Source of the DNA: Burkholderia sp. Leaf177 | GTDB taxonomy: Bacteria > Pseudomonadota > Gammaproteobacteria > Burkholderiales > Burkholderiaceae | Direction: 5' to 3' | Assembly (NCBI RefSeq): GCF_001424345.1 | Contig: NZ_LMPF01000025.1 | Coordinates: 62,001 to 126,000, forward strand | Length of the DNA: 64,000 nt | Shown: piece after piece, positions 44,397-52,808 of the stretch | Layout of the letters: each line of letters starts with the position of its first letter | Numbering within the stretch: position 1 is the stretch's first letter | Notes under the pieces: generated by a model | Seen by the model: only the letters and a program-made list of their open reading frames with translations | Told to the model about the DNA's origin: nothing | Database searches by the model: none | Position numbers and translations under genes: made by a program

Positions 44397-45020
44397 GATA
44401 CTTTCGCCCCAGGCAAGACACGATCACGCGACGGCGCCGCGAGCGCGCGCATCGACTGGATTCAGACGCTGTTGGCCAAGCGCAATCGGCCACTCGACGT
44501 GGAGCATTTGCGCTTTCATCGCGAAGAAGGTGCGGCGAGCGCGCTGCATTGTTTCGTGCTCGATTGCTCGGGTTCGATGCTGAACGGGAAGCGCCTTGCA
44601 TTGGCAAAGGGTCTTGTCGTTGCGTTGTTCGATCGCGCGTATCGGGAACGTGCTGAAGTCGCGCTTGTTTGCTTTGGCGGCGCGACGGCCGAGGTGCGTC
44701 GCGAGCCGGGCGCCGCGCACTGGTGGAACGACCGGTGGCTCGCGCCCATTGGCGGCGGAGGCGGTACACCGCTCGCGTTGGGCGTGCGCACGGGCGCGAA
44801 CTTGTTGCTTCGAACCGCGCGTCACAAGCCTTCGCAACGTCGCATCTTCTGGTTGCTCACCGACGGACGCAGCGCCGAGACGCCAGCGCGTCCGGATTCG
44901 GCGGACCAGATTGTCATTGTGGATTTCGAAAGCGAGGCCGTGAGTCTTGGGCGCTGCGCGAAGCTCGCCGAGTCGTGGCATGCAGACTATCGCACCGCCG
45001 CAGACATGACCCAGACCTGA
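44340..45020 (+). CDS. chlD: VWA (integrin I) domain of ChlD, translated by -1 frameshift from the upstream gene
   Basis: This frame encodes 226 residues beginning ILSHLRPETRADPG. It contains a VWA domain with the MIDAS motif DCSGSM (44562 on), GGGGTPLALG and LLTDGRS. The frame is open back to 44259, but upstream of 44472 it has no ATG, GTG or TTG. Coding-like residues (RWLDTFAPGKTRSR, IDWIQTLLAKRN) lie before that TTG. Independent initiation at 44472 would cut off this conserved part. Translation by -1 slippage at 44334-44340 would give one protein of about 556 aa with AAA+, linker and VWA parts, the architecture of ChlD/BchD. It ends 11 nt before the convergent cobJ gene. Confidence 0.85.
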   Translation: MLSHLRPETRADPGRLRWLDTFAPGKTRSRDGAASARIDWIQTLLAKRNRPLDVEHLRFHREEGAASALHCFVLDCSGSMLNGKRLALAKGLVVALFDRAYRERAEVALVCFGGATAEVRREPGAAHWWNDRWLAPIGGGGGTPLALGVRTGANLLLRTARHKPSQRRIFWLLTDGRSAETPARPDSADQIVIVDFESEAVSLGRCAKLAESWHADYRTAADMTQT

Positions 45021-45031
45021 CCGCTCGCCGT

Positions 45032-46708
45032 TTATTCGTACCAGCGCGGCGTGTACGCCCAGTCGCCATTGCCGTCGCCACGCGGAAAACTTCGCGTGGT
45101 CGATGAACCGATGATCACCATCGTACGCATATCGACCTGATCGGAGCGCAAGTGTTCGAGCGTCGTCGTGGTCAACGTTTCACCCGGCCGGCCGATATTC
45201 CTTCCCAGCACGACCGTCGTCGTTCCGCTGCGATACTCGCGCACGAGCTCGAGCGCGCGATCCAGTTGCCACGGCCGCGCGCGCGACACCGGGTTGTAGA
45301 ACGCCATCACGAGATCGGCTTGCGCGGCGTGTCTCAAACGCGTTTCGATGACAGTCCACGGCTTCAGGTTATCGGAAAGCGACAGCAGGCAGAAGTCGTG
45401 TCCGAGCGGCGCACCCGCACGCGCGGCCGTCGCCAGTGCAGCCGATACGCCCGGCACAATGTTCAGGATTACCGAAGACCACGCCTCGTTCGATTGCCCT
45501 TCGTGGAGCGCTTCGAGCACGGCGGCGGCCATGGCAAACACGCCAGGATCTCCCGACGATACAACCGCGACCCTACGTCCTGTACTTGCCAGTTCGAACG
45601 CATGGCGTGCGCGCTGCATTTCTTCGCGGTTGTCGGTGCAATGGAGCGTTTGATGCGGCTTGAAAGGGCCGGCCATGCGCACGTAGGTTTCGTAGCCGAG
45701 GATATCGTCGGCTAGAGACAGCGCGTGTTTCGCGGCCGGCACCATCAGGTCCGCGCTGCCGGGACCGAGACCGATAACGGTCAGCGTGCCGCGCGCTTGT
45801 CCGAGCTTTTCCACATCCACGACGCCTGGCGTAACGACGATTGATACATCGTTGTCGTGCGGCGTATGCGTTTCGAACCCTTCTGGCAAGGCGCCAAATC
45901 GCAAGGGTACGTCGAGCGTACATGCCGCTTCGGCCAGTTCCGCGGATGTCATCAGCGTCGCGGGCGCGAGTATGGCCGCAACGGACATCGGCGAAATTTT
46001 TTCTTCGAGCAATGCATGACGGATGCGCTCGACCAACGATTCATGCGATGGCATCGCGTTCACGCAAACAACCACCGAGCGCGGATGAATCAAAAGCTCG
46101 CGCGAATCGTCACTCGTATGCGGCGAAATCCGGATCGCATGGTCTGCATCGTTTGAACGGGGCAATTCGACTTGATCCAGCCACGGCGCATCGCCTTCAA
46201 CGCGCGTCGTGCCACCCGCCAGCAAGTCGGAAACGAAGCGCTTCCCATGTTCGATATCGGCAAGCACGTATCCCGCCGGCGGATTCAGCAGGCACGTGCC
46301 GAAACGCAATTCGCCGCTCGTCGTGATCGCGGGCGCGACCTGCAAGGCGGCCGCAATCTCACGCGCGATGACGTTGGCGCCCGCAATTCCGCCCAGCAAC
46401 GGCACGACCGCGCTGCCATCTTCGGCGACGGCGAGCACTGGCGGTTCGGTGGTTTTATCGGCGAGAAGGGGAGCCAGGCAGCGGATCACGATTCCCGCTG
46501 CGCACAACGCAACAATGGGCGTATTGCTCGCGTAGAGTTCGCGCAGATGCGTGCTCAGTTCCGTGAACGCAACGTCCGTCTGCACGCGGCTCGCAAGACC
46601 ATGAATCAGCGCGTGCGGATAACGTGTCTGAATGCGCTTCGCGGTCTCCAACGCACCCGTTCCGAGCACCACGATCGCCAGCGGTTTCCCCTCGATCAAC
46701 CGCGCCAT
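45032..46708 (-). CDS. cobJ: CbiG-CobJ fusion (cobalt-precorrin-5A hydrolase domains plus precorrin-3B C17-methyltransferase)
   Basis: This 558-aa protein joins two B12 enzymes. Residues 10-125 are a CbiG N-terminal domain (LCAAGIVIRCLAPLL, LLGGIAGANVIAREI). Residues 126-205 form a variable middle part, and 206-305 a CbiG C-terminal/CobE-like domain. From residue 308 the sequence is CobJ: VIGLGPGSADLMVPAAKHAL, then VSSGDPGVFAMAAAVLEA, NIVPGVSAALA and MAFYNPVSRARP. CobJ contracts the ring of precorrin-3B and methylates C17. CbiG opens a lactone in the anaerobic route. Its start overlaps cobI by 13 nt. The fusion of this order is seen in other proteobacteria. Confidence 0.92.
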   Translation of the reverse strand: MARLIEGKPLAIVVLGTGALETAKRIQTRYPHALIHGLASRVQTDVAFTELSTHLRELYASNTPIVALCAAGIVIRCLAPLLADKTTEPPVLAVAEDGSAVVPLLGGIAGANVIAREIAAALQVAPAITTSGELRFGTCLLNPPAGYVLADIEHGKRFVSDLLAGGTTRVEGDAPWLDQVELPRSNDADHAIRISPHTSDDSRELLIHPRSVVVCVNAMPSHESLVERIRHALLEEKISPMSVAAILAPATLMTSAELAEAACTLDVPLRFGALPEGFETHTPHDNDVSIVVTPGVVDVEKLGQARGTLTVIGLGPGSADLMVPAAKHALSLADDILGYETYVRMAGPFKPHQTLHCTDNREEMQRARHAFELASTGRRVAVVSSGDPGVFAMAAAVLEALHEGQSNEAWSSVILNIVPGVSAALATAARAGAPLGHDFCLLSLSDNLKPWTVIETRLRHAAQADLVMAFYNPVSRARPWQLDRALELVREYRSGTTTVVLGRNIGRPGETLTTTTLEHLRSDQVDMRTMVIIGSSTTRSFPRGDGNGDWAYTPRWYE

Positions 46709-47421
46709 TTTTCCCCCGGCACCACGAGCAACGAAAAGTAGGGCGATGCCATTGGATCAACATCGTCGAGCGGCACGATGCGCTGATTCGCCATGGTCGC
46801 GCGTTCGACGTAGAGCGCGCGTTTATCGAGTCCGAGGTCTTTCAATACGCGGCGAACCTTGTCGAAGTTGCGGCCGAGTTTCATGATCACGGCGGCGTCC
46901 GTGGCTCCAAGTTTTTCACGGAGGTCCGCTTCCGGCAACACACCCGATAGCACCGACAAACTCTGGTTCCGGTACACGAGCGGCACGCCGAGCACGGCGA
47001 CGCCGCCGAGCATCGAACATACGCCGGGTACGACTTCGGCCTCGAAGCGTTCGGCCAAGCGATCGTGCAGATACATGTACGAACCGTAGAAGAACGGATC
47101 GCCTTCGCAAATCACGGCGACGTCGCGGCCCGCTTCCAGATGATCGGCAATGCGGATAGCGGATTCATCGTAGAAATCACCGATGATCGTTTCATAGCAA
47201 AGCGGCGGTTCGAGCGCTTCGGTGGTCACCGGATAAACCAGCGGCATGCGCGTTTGCGTGTCCTTCAAATGCTCTTCGATAATCCCGAACGCGTTGCCCT
47301 TCTTGCCCTTCGCGACGAAGTAAGCGACCACGGGAGCCGATGTCAGCAAGCGCAGCGCTTTCACCGTGATCAGTTCGGGATCGCCCGGACCAACGCCGAG
47401 TCCATAGAGACGTCCGCTCAT
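46696..47421 (-). CDS. cobI: Precorrin-2 C20-methyltransferase CobI
   Basis: CobI uses SAM to methylate precorrin-2 at C20, giving precorrin-3A. The 241-aa protein has the tetrapyrrole methylase start LYGLGVGPGDPELITVKALR, the motif VICEGDPFFYGSYMYLHDRL, and VVPGVCSMLG. The length is typical. It starts one base after the cobH stop and overlaps the fused cobJ gene, in the operon cobG-cobH-cobI-cbiG/cobJ. Confidence 0.95.
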   Translation of the reverse strand: MSGRLYGLGVGPGDPELITVKALRLLTSAPVVAYFVAKGKKGNAFGIIEEHLKDTQTRMPLVYPVTTEALEPPLCYETIIGDFYDESAIRIADHLEAGRDVAVICEGDPFFYGSYMYLHDRLAERFEAEVVPGVCSMLGGVAVLGVPLVYRNQSLSVLSGVLPEADLREKLGATDAAVIMKLGRNFDKVRRVLKDLGLDKRALYVERATMANQRIVPLDDVDPMASPYFSLLVVPGEKWRG

Positions 47422-48048
47422 TTATTCGGTCTCCGAAGCAAGCGCGTTCACTGCGGCCGCTGCCATTGCGCTGCCGCCGCGCCTGCCGCGCAACGCGACG
47501 AACGGCACGCCGCGACTGTCGGCCGCGAGCATTGCCTTCGATTCCGCCGCACCGATAAACCCGACCGGAAAGCCGAGGATCAACGCGGGCTTGGGCGCGC
47601 CTGCGTCGAGCATATCGAGCAGATGAAAAAGCGCGGTCGGCGCATTGCCGATCACGACCACGCTGCCTTCAAGGTCCGCACGCCACAATTCGAGCGCGGC
47701 GGCCGAGCGCGTATTGCCGAGCTCGCGCGCGCGCTCGGGCACGGATGCGTCGTTGAGCGTGCAGATCACGCGGTTGTTCGAAGGCAGGCGCGCTCGCGTG
47801 ATGCCTTCGGCGACCATGCGGGCATCGCAGAGAATGGGCGCGCCTTGTTTGAGCGCTTCCCGGCCTGCCGTGCCCGCGCCGTTCGAGAACACGAGGTCAT
47901 CGATCACGTCCGTCATGCCGCACGCGTGGATCACACGCACGGCCAGCTTTTCCAGGTCGGCAGGAATGGCGGCGAGATTCGTTTCGGCGCGGATGGTCGC
48001 GAACGACGCACGATAAATCGCCTGGCCGTCGCGGATGTAATCAAGCAT
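47422..48048 (-). CDS. cobH: Precorrin-8X methylmutase CobH
   Basis: CobH moves the C11 methyl group to C12, converting precorrin-8X into hydrogenobyrinic acid. The 208-aa protein begins MLDYIRDGQAIYRASFATIR, a family-typical start, so the ATG at 48048 is used and 13 further in-frame codons upstream are dropped. The catalytic His41 lies in RVIHACGM. The segments VICTLNDASVPERA and ALILGFPVGFIGAAESKAML are diagnostic, as is the closing RGRRGGSAMA. It overlaps cobG by 8 nt. Confidence 0.96.
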   Translation of the reverse strand: MLDYIRDGQAIYRASFATIRAETNLAAIPADLEKLAVRVIHACGMTDVIDDLVFSNGAGTAGREALKQGAPILCDARMVAEGITRARLPSNNRVICTLNDASVPERARELGNTRSAAALELWRADLEGSVVVIGNAPTALFHLLDMLDAGAPKPALILGFPVGFIGAAESKAMLAADSRGVPFVALRGRRGGSAMAAAAVNALASETE

Positions 48049-49423
48049 CGGTGGTGCTCCGGGCGAGCCAGCGGGCTGCCTCTTCAATGGTTATATAGCA
48101 AGCGATGGGTTCGGGCGCGTGCGTGTACAGGTCGTAACGGCCGGGCGCGACGGCAAGCAGGGTGGTATCGACGTGATGAGCCGCCGCGCAGGAACGGGCG
48201 CAACCGCTCAGATGGACGGTGCCCGTTTGCGGCATCGAGGACGCGAGTTGATGCGCGTCGGCTTTGGTATCGGAGAAGCTCTTCCCGCAGCCTTGCGAAC
48301 CCGTGCACGCGATCAGGCGCGCGAAGGGTTCGTTCGGCGTTGTCGCGAGGCCGAGCGCCTTGAGTTTTTCGACGATCGACCCAGCGTCTGCGCGCGGAAC
48401 GTCGAGCAACATCACGCTTTGCCACGGCGTCATGCGCAAGCGCGGCGCGAGGCTGGCGAGCGCGTGCAGCATGGTTGCATCGAGACGGCCGAGCGGTATC
48501 TGCGCGCCGATGCACACCGCGCTTTCCTTCAGTTGCGGATGCACGCCGAAACGCAACCGAGCATCCGATGCTGGCCGGCGCCAATCTTTTGCGTCCTGCT
48601 TTAGCGCGAAGCCGAGCTTCTTCTGCACGTGCTCAAGAACCGCATCGGCCGAATGCGTCTGAAGCAGGTCGCGCATTCTGGTCTGCTCCTGGCGCGCGAG
48701 ATCGATGAACGTATGCAGCAAAGCAATCACCAGCGTGGGCACCTGCGCGGAATCAACTGAAGCCAGCGCAGGCGGATGTTGCGCAAGCGTAGGCGGACAA
48801 CCGGCGAGCCCAAACGCAAATCGATTCGCCGATACCGCCGAAAACCACACGTCGTGCGGATGATCGAGCATCGCCAGACGCTCGCCGCCGTCCAGCATCA
48901 TCGCGAATTTAGGCGATAACGCGCGCAGACGCACATCGCGTTGCAACCTGTCGAGCAAGCTGCTTGCAATTGGCGTGACGTCCAGCAGGGCGTATGGATC
49001 AAGACCGGCGAGCGGACTGAGCATGAGGTTGCGCACATCGTCGGAAGCGGGCGTTGCCGGCCCGAGCCCGGCTTCGATCAAGCGTGAGATCAACTGATGT
49101 TCGGCGCCGGCACGCACGCCGCGAATCTGCAGGTTCGAACGATTCGTTGCATCGATAAAACCCGATCCGCACGCACGCGCCACCTCCGCGACCGCGCGCC
49201 CCTGCGCCGCGCTCAGCTCGCCACCGTTGAGGCGAATGCGGCACAGGCCGCCGTCGCGCGCAGGCACGATCCGCATCAGGCCGGGACATGCCGATGGCCT
49301 CGATGCCGGTTCCAACCCGCGTTCAGTAAAAAGTGGTGCGTTCAAAGCGTGACCCGTTCGGTCTCGCGCGGCGCCCCGACCTCGCCTTTTAGCAGCACAC
49401 GAAAAAAGGCGGGATCGTGGCAT
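48041..49423 (-). CDS. cobG: Precorrin-3B synthase CobG
   Basis: CobG is the iron-sulfur monooxygenase that uses O2 to hydroxylate C20 of precorrin-3A and form the lactone, the hallmark step of the aerobic pathway. It resembles sulfite/nitrite reductases. The Cys motif for the [4Fe-4S] cluster appears as ACTGSQGCGKSF and LSGCARSCAAA near the C-terminus, and the segment SGFIDATNRSNLQIRG is in the N-terminal half. The ATG at 49423 gives 460 aa. A TTG at 49345 (434 aa, LNAPLFTERG) would better match the conserved start, so the true start is uncertain. The gene is first in a riboswitch-controlled operon. Confidence 0.92.
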   Translation of the reverse strand: MPRSRLFSCAAKRRGRGAARDRTGHALNAPLFTERGLEPASRPSACPGLMRIVPARDGGLCRIRLNGGELSAAQGRAVAEVARACGSGFIDATNRSNLQIRGVRAGAEHQLISRLIEAGLGPATPASDDVRNLMLSPLAGLDPYALLDVTPIASSLLDRLQRDVRLRALSPKFAMMLDGGERLAMLDHPHDVWFSAVSANRFAFGLAGCPPTLAQHPPALASVDSAQVPTLVIALLHTFIDLARQEQTRMRDLLQTHSADAVLEHVQKKLGFALKQDAKDWRRPASDARLRFGVHPQLKESAVCIGAQIPLGRLDATMLHALASLAPRLRMTPWQSVMLLDVPRADAGSIVEKLKALGLATTPNEPFARLIACTGSQGCGKSFSDTKADAHQLASSMPQTGTVHLSGCARSCAAAHHVDTTLLAVAPGRYDLYTHAPEPIACYITIEEAARWLARSTTDA

Positions 49424-49742
49424 CGGTACACCCCGCCCGATGTTGGCTTGCACGAAGAATTCCGGTCGGCAGGTCTCTTGGCTGGCAGGTCGCCGCCCGC
49501 GCGAGCCTTCCCAGTCGAAACCAGTGGCAGTGGAGCGCGGACTCGCTGCGTACAATTGCGGGGGCAGCCACAGTTTTGCTGTGTTCCCTGTTAGGCCCGT
49601 CAGGGCACCGACTAAACGCGATATTATGCCCGTTTTTGCAGCCGATAAAGCCAATCGCCGCAAGGTTTGCCGCATGATCGCGGCAACTGGACGAGCAGCG
49701 TAATCTACGTCGTTAACAAATAGATCGAGCGAGGACCGGCGG
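49424..49742. other. Divergent cobG-cobL control region
   Basis: This 319-nt spacer holds a cobalamin riboswitch facing cobG and about 130 nt of ordinary promoter DNA in front of cobL. No riboswitch-like boxes are visible in the cobL direction. A short inverted repeat (GCCTTTT and AAAAGGC) just inside the cobG frame near 49388-49414 may be part of the riboswitch expression platform. Confidence 0.5.
49463..49614 (-). ncRNA. Cobalamin riboswitch upstream of cobG
   Basis: On the minus strand it reads GTCGGTGCCCTGACGGGCC, then AACAGGGAACACAGC, then GGCTGCCCCCGCAATTGTA, TCCACTGCCACTGG, CTGGGAAGGCTCG, and ends with GCCAAGAGACCTGCCGACC. The GTCGG and CCGAC ends pair as P1. It controls the cobG-cobH-cobI-cobJ operon. 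Confidence 0.92.
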
Positions 49743-50957
49743 ATGGCAACGTGGTTGACCGTGGTGGGAATCGGAGAGGAGGGCTGGCACGGGCTCGGCC
49801 GGAATGCGCGCGACGCGTTGCTCAGAGCCGATACCATTTTCGGTGGTACGCGCCATCTCGACTTTTTGCCGGAACACATTGCCGCTGAACGCCGCGCGTG
49901 GCCTACGCCGTTTTCGATTGCGCCAGTGCTTGAATATCGTGGCAAGCAAGTTTGCGTTCTGGCAAGCGGCGACCCGATGATGTTCGGCGTCGGTACGACG
50001 TTCGCGCGTGAGTTGGAAGCGGACGAATTCGACGTGCTCCCCGCGCCGTCATCAGTGTCTCTTGCTGCAGCGCGTTTGCGTTGGGCGCTGCAGGATGTAG
50101 CCGTCGTATCGCTCGTCGGGCGTCCGGTCGCGGCGCTTGGCATTCACCTTCATCCGGGTATGCGCGTATTTGCTCTCAGCAGCGATGGATCGAGCCCTTT
50201 TGACGTTGCGAAGCTGTTGAACGCCCGCGGTTTCGGACCCAGCCGGATGAGCGTGTTCGAACATCTCGGCGGCGAGCGCGAGCGTCGTATCGACGGCATT
50301 GCAAACGCGTGGCAACACCAAACCGACATAGCCGCGCTGAACCTTGTCGCGATCGAATGTATCGTGGAACAAAACGCACCCCACGCATTGCGTCTGCCGC
50401 TCACGCCTGGTCTTCCCGACGATGCCTACCGTCACGATGGCCAGCTCACCAAACGCGATGTCCGCGCCATCACGCTCGCGCGGCTCGCGCCCGAACCCGG
50501 CGAATTGCTGTGGGACGTGGGCGCAGGATGCGGGTCGATCGGCATTGAATGGATGCGCTCGCACGCCAGTTGCCGCGCGATCGCAATCGAAGCGGATAGC
50601 GGGCGTCAGCGTTTTATCGAATTCAATCGCGGTGCGCTCGGCGTGCCCGGCCTGCAACTCGTCAAGGGTGAAGCGCCGGCCGCGCTGGCGGAACTCGCAT
50701 CGCCGGATGCGATTTTTATCGGCGGCGGCGTGACGGCACCCGGCATGCTCGATACGTGTTGGGCTCATCTGGAGAAAGGCGGCAGGATGATCGCCAACGC
50801 CGTGACGATCCAAAGCGAAGCGGCGCTCGTGGCATGGCGCGCGGCGAACGGCGGCGAGCTGACGCGCATTGGCGTGGCGCACGCACAACCGCTCGGCGCC
50901 TTCGATACATGGCGTCAGTCGCTTCCCATCACGCTGCTGCATGCAGTGAAATCATGA
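49743..50957 (+). CDS. cobL: Precorrin-6Y C5,15-methyltransferase (decarboxylating) CobL
   Basis: CobL methylates C5 and C15 and decarboxylates the C12 acetate side chain of precorrin-6B. The 404-aa protein is bifunctional: an N-terminal CbiE-type tetrapyrrole methylase (VVGIGEEGWHGLG; VLASGDPMMFGVG) and a C-terminal CbiT-type SAM methyltransferase (LTKRDVRAITLARLAPEPGE; LLWDVGAGCGSIGIEWMR). The length is normal. It leads the plus-strand group cobL-cbiD-cobK-cobM. No riboswitch is visible ahead of it, unlike the divergent cobG. Confidence 0.95.
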   Translation: MATWLTVVGIGEEGWHGLGRNARDALLRADTIFGGTRHLDFLPEHIAAERRAWPTPFSIAPVLEYRGKQVCVLASGDPMMFGVGTTFARELEADEFDVLPAPSSVSLAAARLRWALQDVAVVSLVGRPVAALGIHLHPGMRVFALSSDGSSPFDVAKLLNARGFGPSRMSVFEHLGGERERRIDGIANAWQHQTDIAALNLVAIECIVEQNAPHALRLPLTPGLPDDAYRHDGQLTKRDVRAITLARLAPEPGELLWDVGAGCGSIGIEWMRSHASCRAIAIEADSGRQRFIEFNRGALGVPGLQLVKGEAPAALAELASPDAIFIGGGVTAPGMLDTCWAHLEKGGRMIANAVTIQSEAALVAWRAANGGELTRIGVAHAQPLGAFDTWRQSLPITLLHAVKS

Positions 50958-50981
50958 CGTGCGCCTCGACCCAAATCCGCC

Positions 50982-52079
50982 ATGCGTGACGAGACGCCCG
51001 AACAGCCCGCGCCGTTGCGCACCGGGCTCACCACAGGCACTTGCGCGACGGCGACGTCGCTCGCGGCAGCGCGTCTGCTGCTTGGCGGTATCGTGACGGA
51101 ACACGCGGATATCACGTTGCCGAAGGGTCAGCAGGTCGTCTTGCCAATCGTGTTCTGCCGTCTGGTCGAAGGCGACGTTTCGAGTGCCGAAGCGGGAACC
51201 GTAAAAGATGCCGGCGATGACCCCGACGTCACGCACGGCGCAATCGTATTCGCGCGCGTGCGACTGATCGCCGATCCGGGCGTGCGGTTTCTCGCCGGAC
51301 CCGGCGTTGGCACGGTAACGCGCGCAGGCCTCGCGCTCGCCATCGGCGAACCCGCGATCAATCCTGTGCCGCGAAAAATGCTGTCCGAACACCTCGCCGC
51401 GCTCGCACAGGAACACGCCTACGACGGCGGATTCGAGGTCAGTATCGGCGTGGAGAACGGCGCCGAACTTGCCCTCAAAACCATGAATCCGCGCCTGGGG
51501 ATAATCGGCGGATTGTCGATACTCGGTACGAGCGGCATCGTCCGGCCGTTTTCTTGCTCGGCATATATTGCATCGATTCATCAAGGTATCGACGTTGCGC
51601 GCGCAAACGGTCATGTGCATATTGCGGCGTGCACGGGCAATCAAAGCGAAGACGCCATGCGCGTCCGATACAACCTGCCCGACATCGCCCTCATAGAAAT
51701 GGGTGACTTCGTGGGCGCGGTGCTCAAGCATTTGCGACGCGCGCCCGTGCAGAAACTGAGCCTGTGCGGCGGCTTCGGCAAGATCAGCAAGCTCGCCGCC
51801 GGGCACATGGATTTGCATAGCCGCAACTCGAGCATCGATCTGCCGCAACTCGCCAGCTGGGCCGCGAACGCCGGCGCGAGCGAGCCGCTGACGGCAGCCA
51901 TGCGCGGCGCGAATACGAGTCAGGAAGCGTTGCTGATCGCGCGCGAACAAGGCGTGCCGCTTGGCGATATCGTCTGCGAACATGCGCGGCAATTTGCGTT
52001 GAGTGTCGTGCCTGGAGGTATTGGCGTGGAGTGTTTCGCGATCGACCGGCAAGGGCAGATTGTGGGATCGGCGCAATGA
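50982..52079 (+). CDS. cbiD: Cobalt-precorrin-5B C1-methyltransferase CbiD
   Basis: CbiD methylates C1 in the anaerobic pathway; in aerobic organisms without CobF it takes over that step. The 365-aa protein has LRTGLTTGTCATATSLAAA near residue 12, GGLSILGTSGIVRPFSCSAY near residue 180, and SLCGGFGKISKLAAGHMDLH around residue 260. No CobF is seen in the window, which fits the replacement. It follows cobL by 24 nt and overlaps cobK by 4 nt (ATGA). Confidence 0.95.
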   Translation: MRDETPEQPAPLRTGLTTGTCATATSLAAARLLLGGIVTEHADITLPKGQQVVLPIVFCRLVEGDVSSAEAGTVKDAGDDPDVTHGAIVFARVRLIADPGVRFLAGPGVGTVTRAGLALAIGEPAINPVPRKMLSEHLAALAQEHAYDGGFEVSIGVENGAELALKTMNPRLGIIGGLSILGTSGIVRPFSCSAYIASIHQGIDVARANGHVHIAACTGNQSEDAMRVRYNLPDIALIEMGDFVGAVLKHLRRAPVQKLSLCGGFGKISKLAAGHMDLHSRNSSIDLPQLASWAANAGASEPLTAAMRGANTSQEALLIAREQGVPLGDIVCEHARQFALSVVPGGIGVECFAIDRQGQIVGSAQ

Positions 52080-52798
52080 CGCGCGTGCTGCTGCTTGGCG
52101 GAACCGGCGACGCACTGACGATCGCGCGGCATCTCGGTGCCGAACACGTTTATAGCCTTGCGGGACTGGGGCGCAAACCCGCCGATCTGGCGTGCCGCGT
52201 GCGCGTTGGCGGATTCGGCGGAGTGGCGGGACTGAAGGCATTTATCGAAGCCGAGGCAATCAGTTTGATAATCGATGCCACCCATCCTTACGCCGCGCAA
52301 ATGAGCCGTCATGCGGCCGCTATTTCCGCATTGACGAACGTTCCATGCTGGGCGCTTCGTCGTCTTCCATGGCAAGCGCAAGCCGGCGACGACTGGCGTG
52401 AAGCAACAGATTTCGCTTCGATCCTTGAAGCCATCGCACCGTATGAACATCCGCTGTGGACGCTCGGCCGCGAGCCGCTCGATCATCTGGATGAGATTCC
52501 GTTACGGCAGCACTGGACCATTCGCTGTCTCGATCCACACGATGGCAACGCGCGCGCCACGATCATCGCGGCACGCGGACCGTTCACACTGGATGGCGAG
52601 CGTGCGCTGTTCGACCAGCAACATACCGATGTAGTGATCAGCAAGAATAGCGGTGGCGCCGCGACCGAAGCGAAACTTGCTATAGCGCGCGAGCGCGGCC
52701 TGCCTGTCGTGATGCTCGAACGTCCTCCACTTCCCCGAGTCGAACGCGATTTCACCGATACAACATCGCTCCTGAACGCACTCGACGCCTCTCTATAA
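52076..52798 (+). CDS. cobK: Precorrin-6A reductase CobK
   Basis: CobK reduces precorrin-6A to precorrin-6B with NADPH. The 240-aa protein begins MTRVLLLGGTGDALTIARHL, a Rossmann-type start. It has LIIDATHPYAAQMSRHA near residue 70 and ISKNSGGAATEAKLAIARE in the C-terminal domain, both diagnostic of CobK/CbiJ. The ATG at 52076 overlaps the cbiD stop. A longer frame beginning at 52031 lies within cbiD and is not preferred. cobM follows after 10 nt. Confidence 0.95.
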   Translation: MTRVLLLGGTGDALTIARHLGAEHVYSLAGLGRKPADLACRVRVGGFGGVAGLKAFIEAEAISLIIDATHPYAAQMSRHAAAISALTNVPCWALRRLPWQAQAGDDWREATDFASILEAIAPYEHPLWTLGREPLDHLDEIPLRQHWTIRCLDPHDGNARATIIAARGPFTLDGERALFDQQHTDVVISKNSGGAATEAKLAIARERGLPVVMLERPPLPRVERDFTDTTSLLNALDASL

Positions 52799-52808
52799 AA
52801 CCCCTCAA

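Noticed and set aside
44472..45020. VWA protein as an independent gene starting at TTG 44472
   Set aside because: Conserved-looking coding sequence lies before this codon in the same frame, and the frame joins the upstream gene at a -1 slippery site, so a separate start is less likely.
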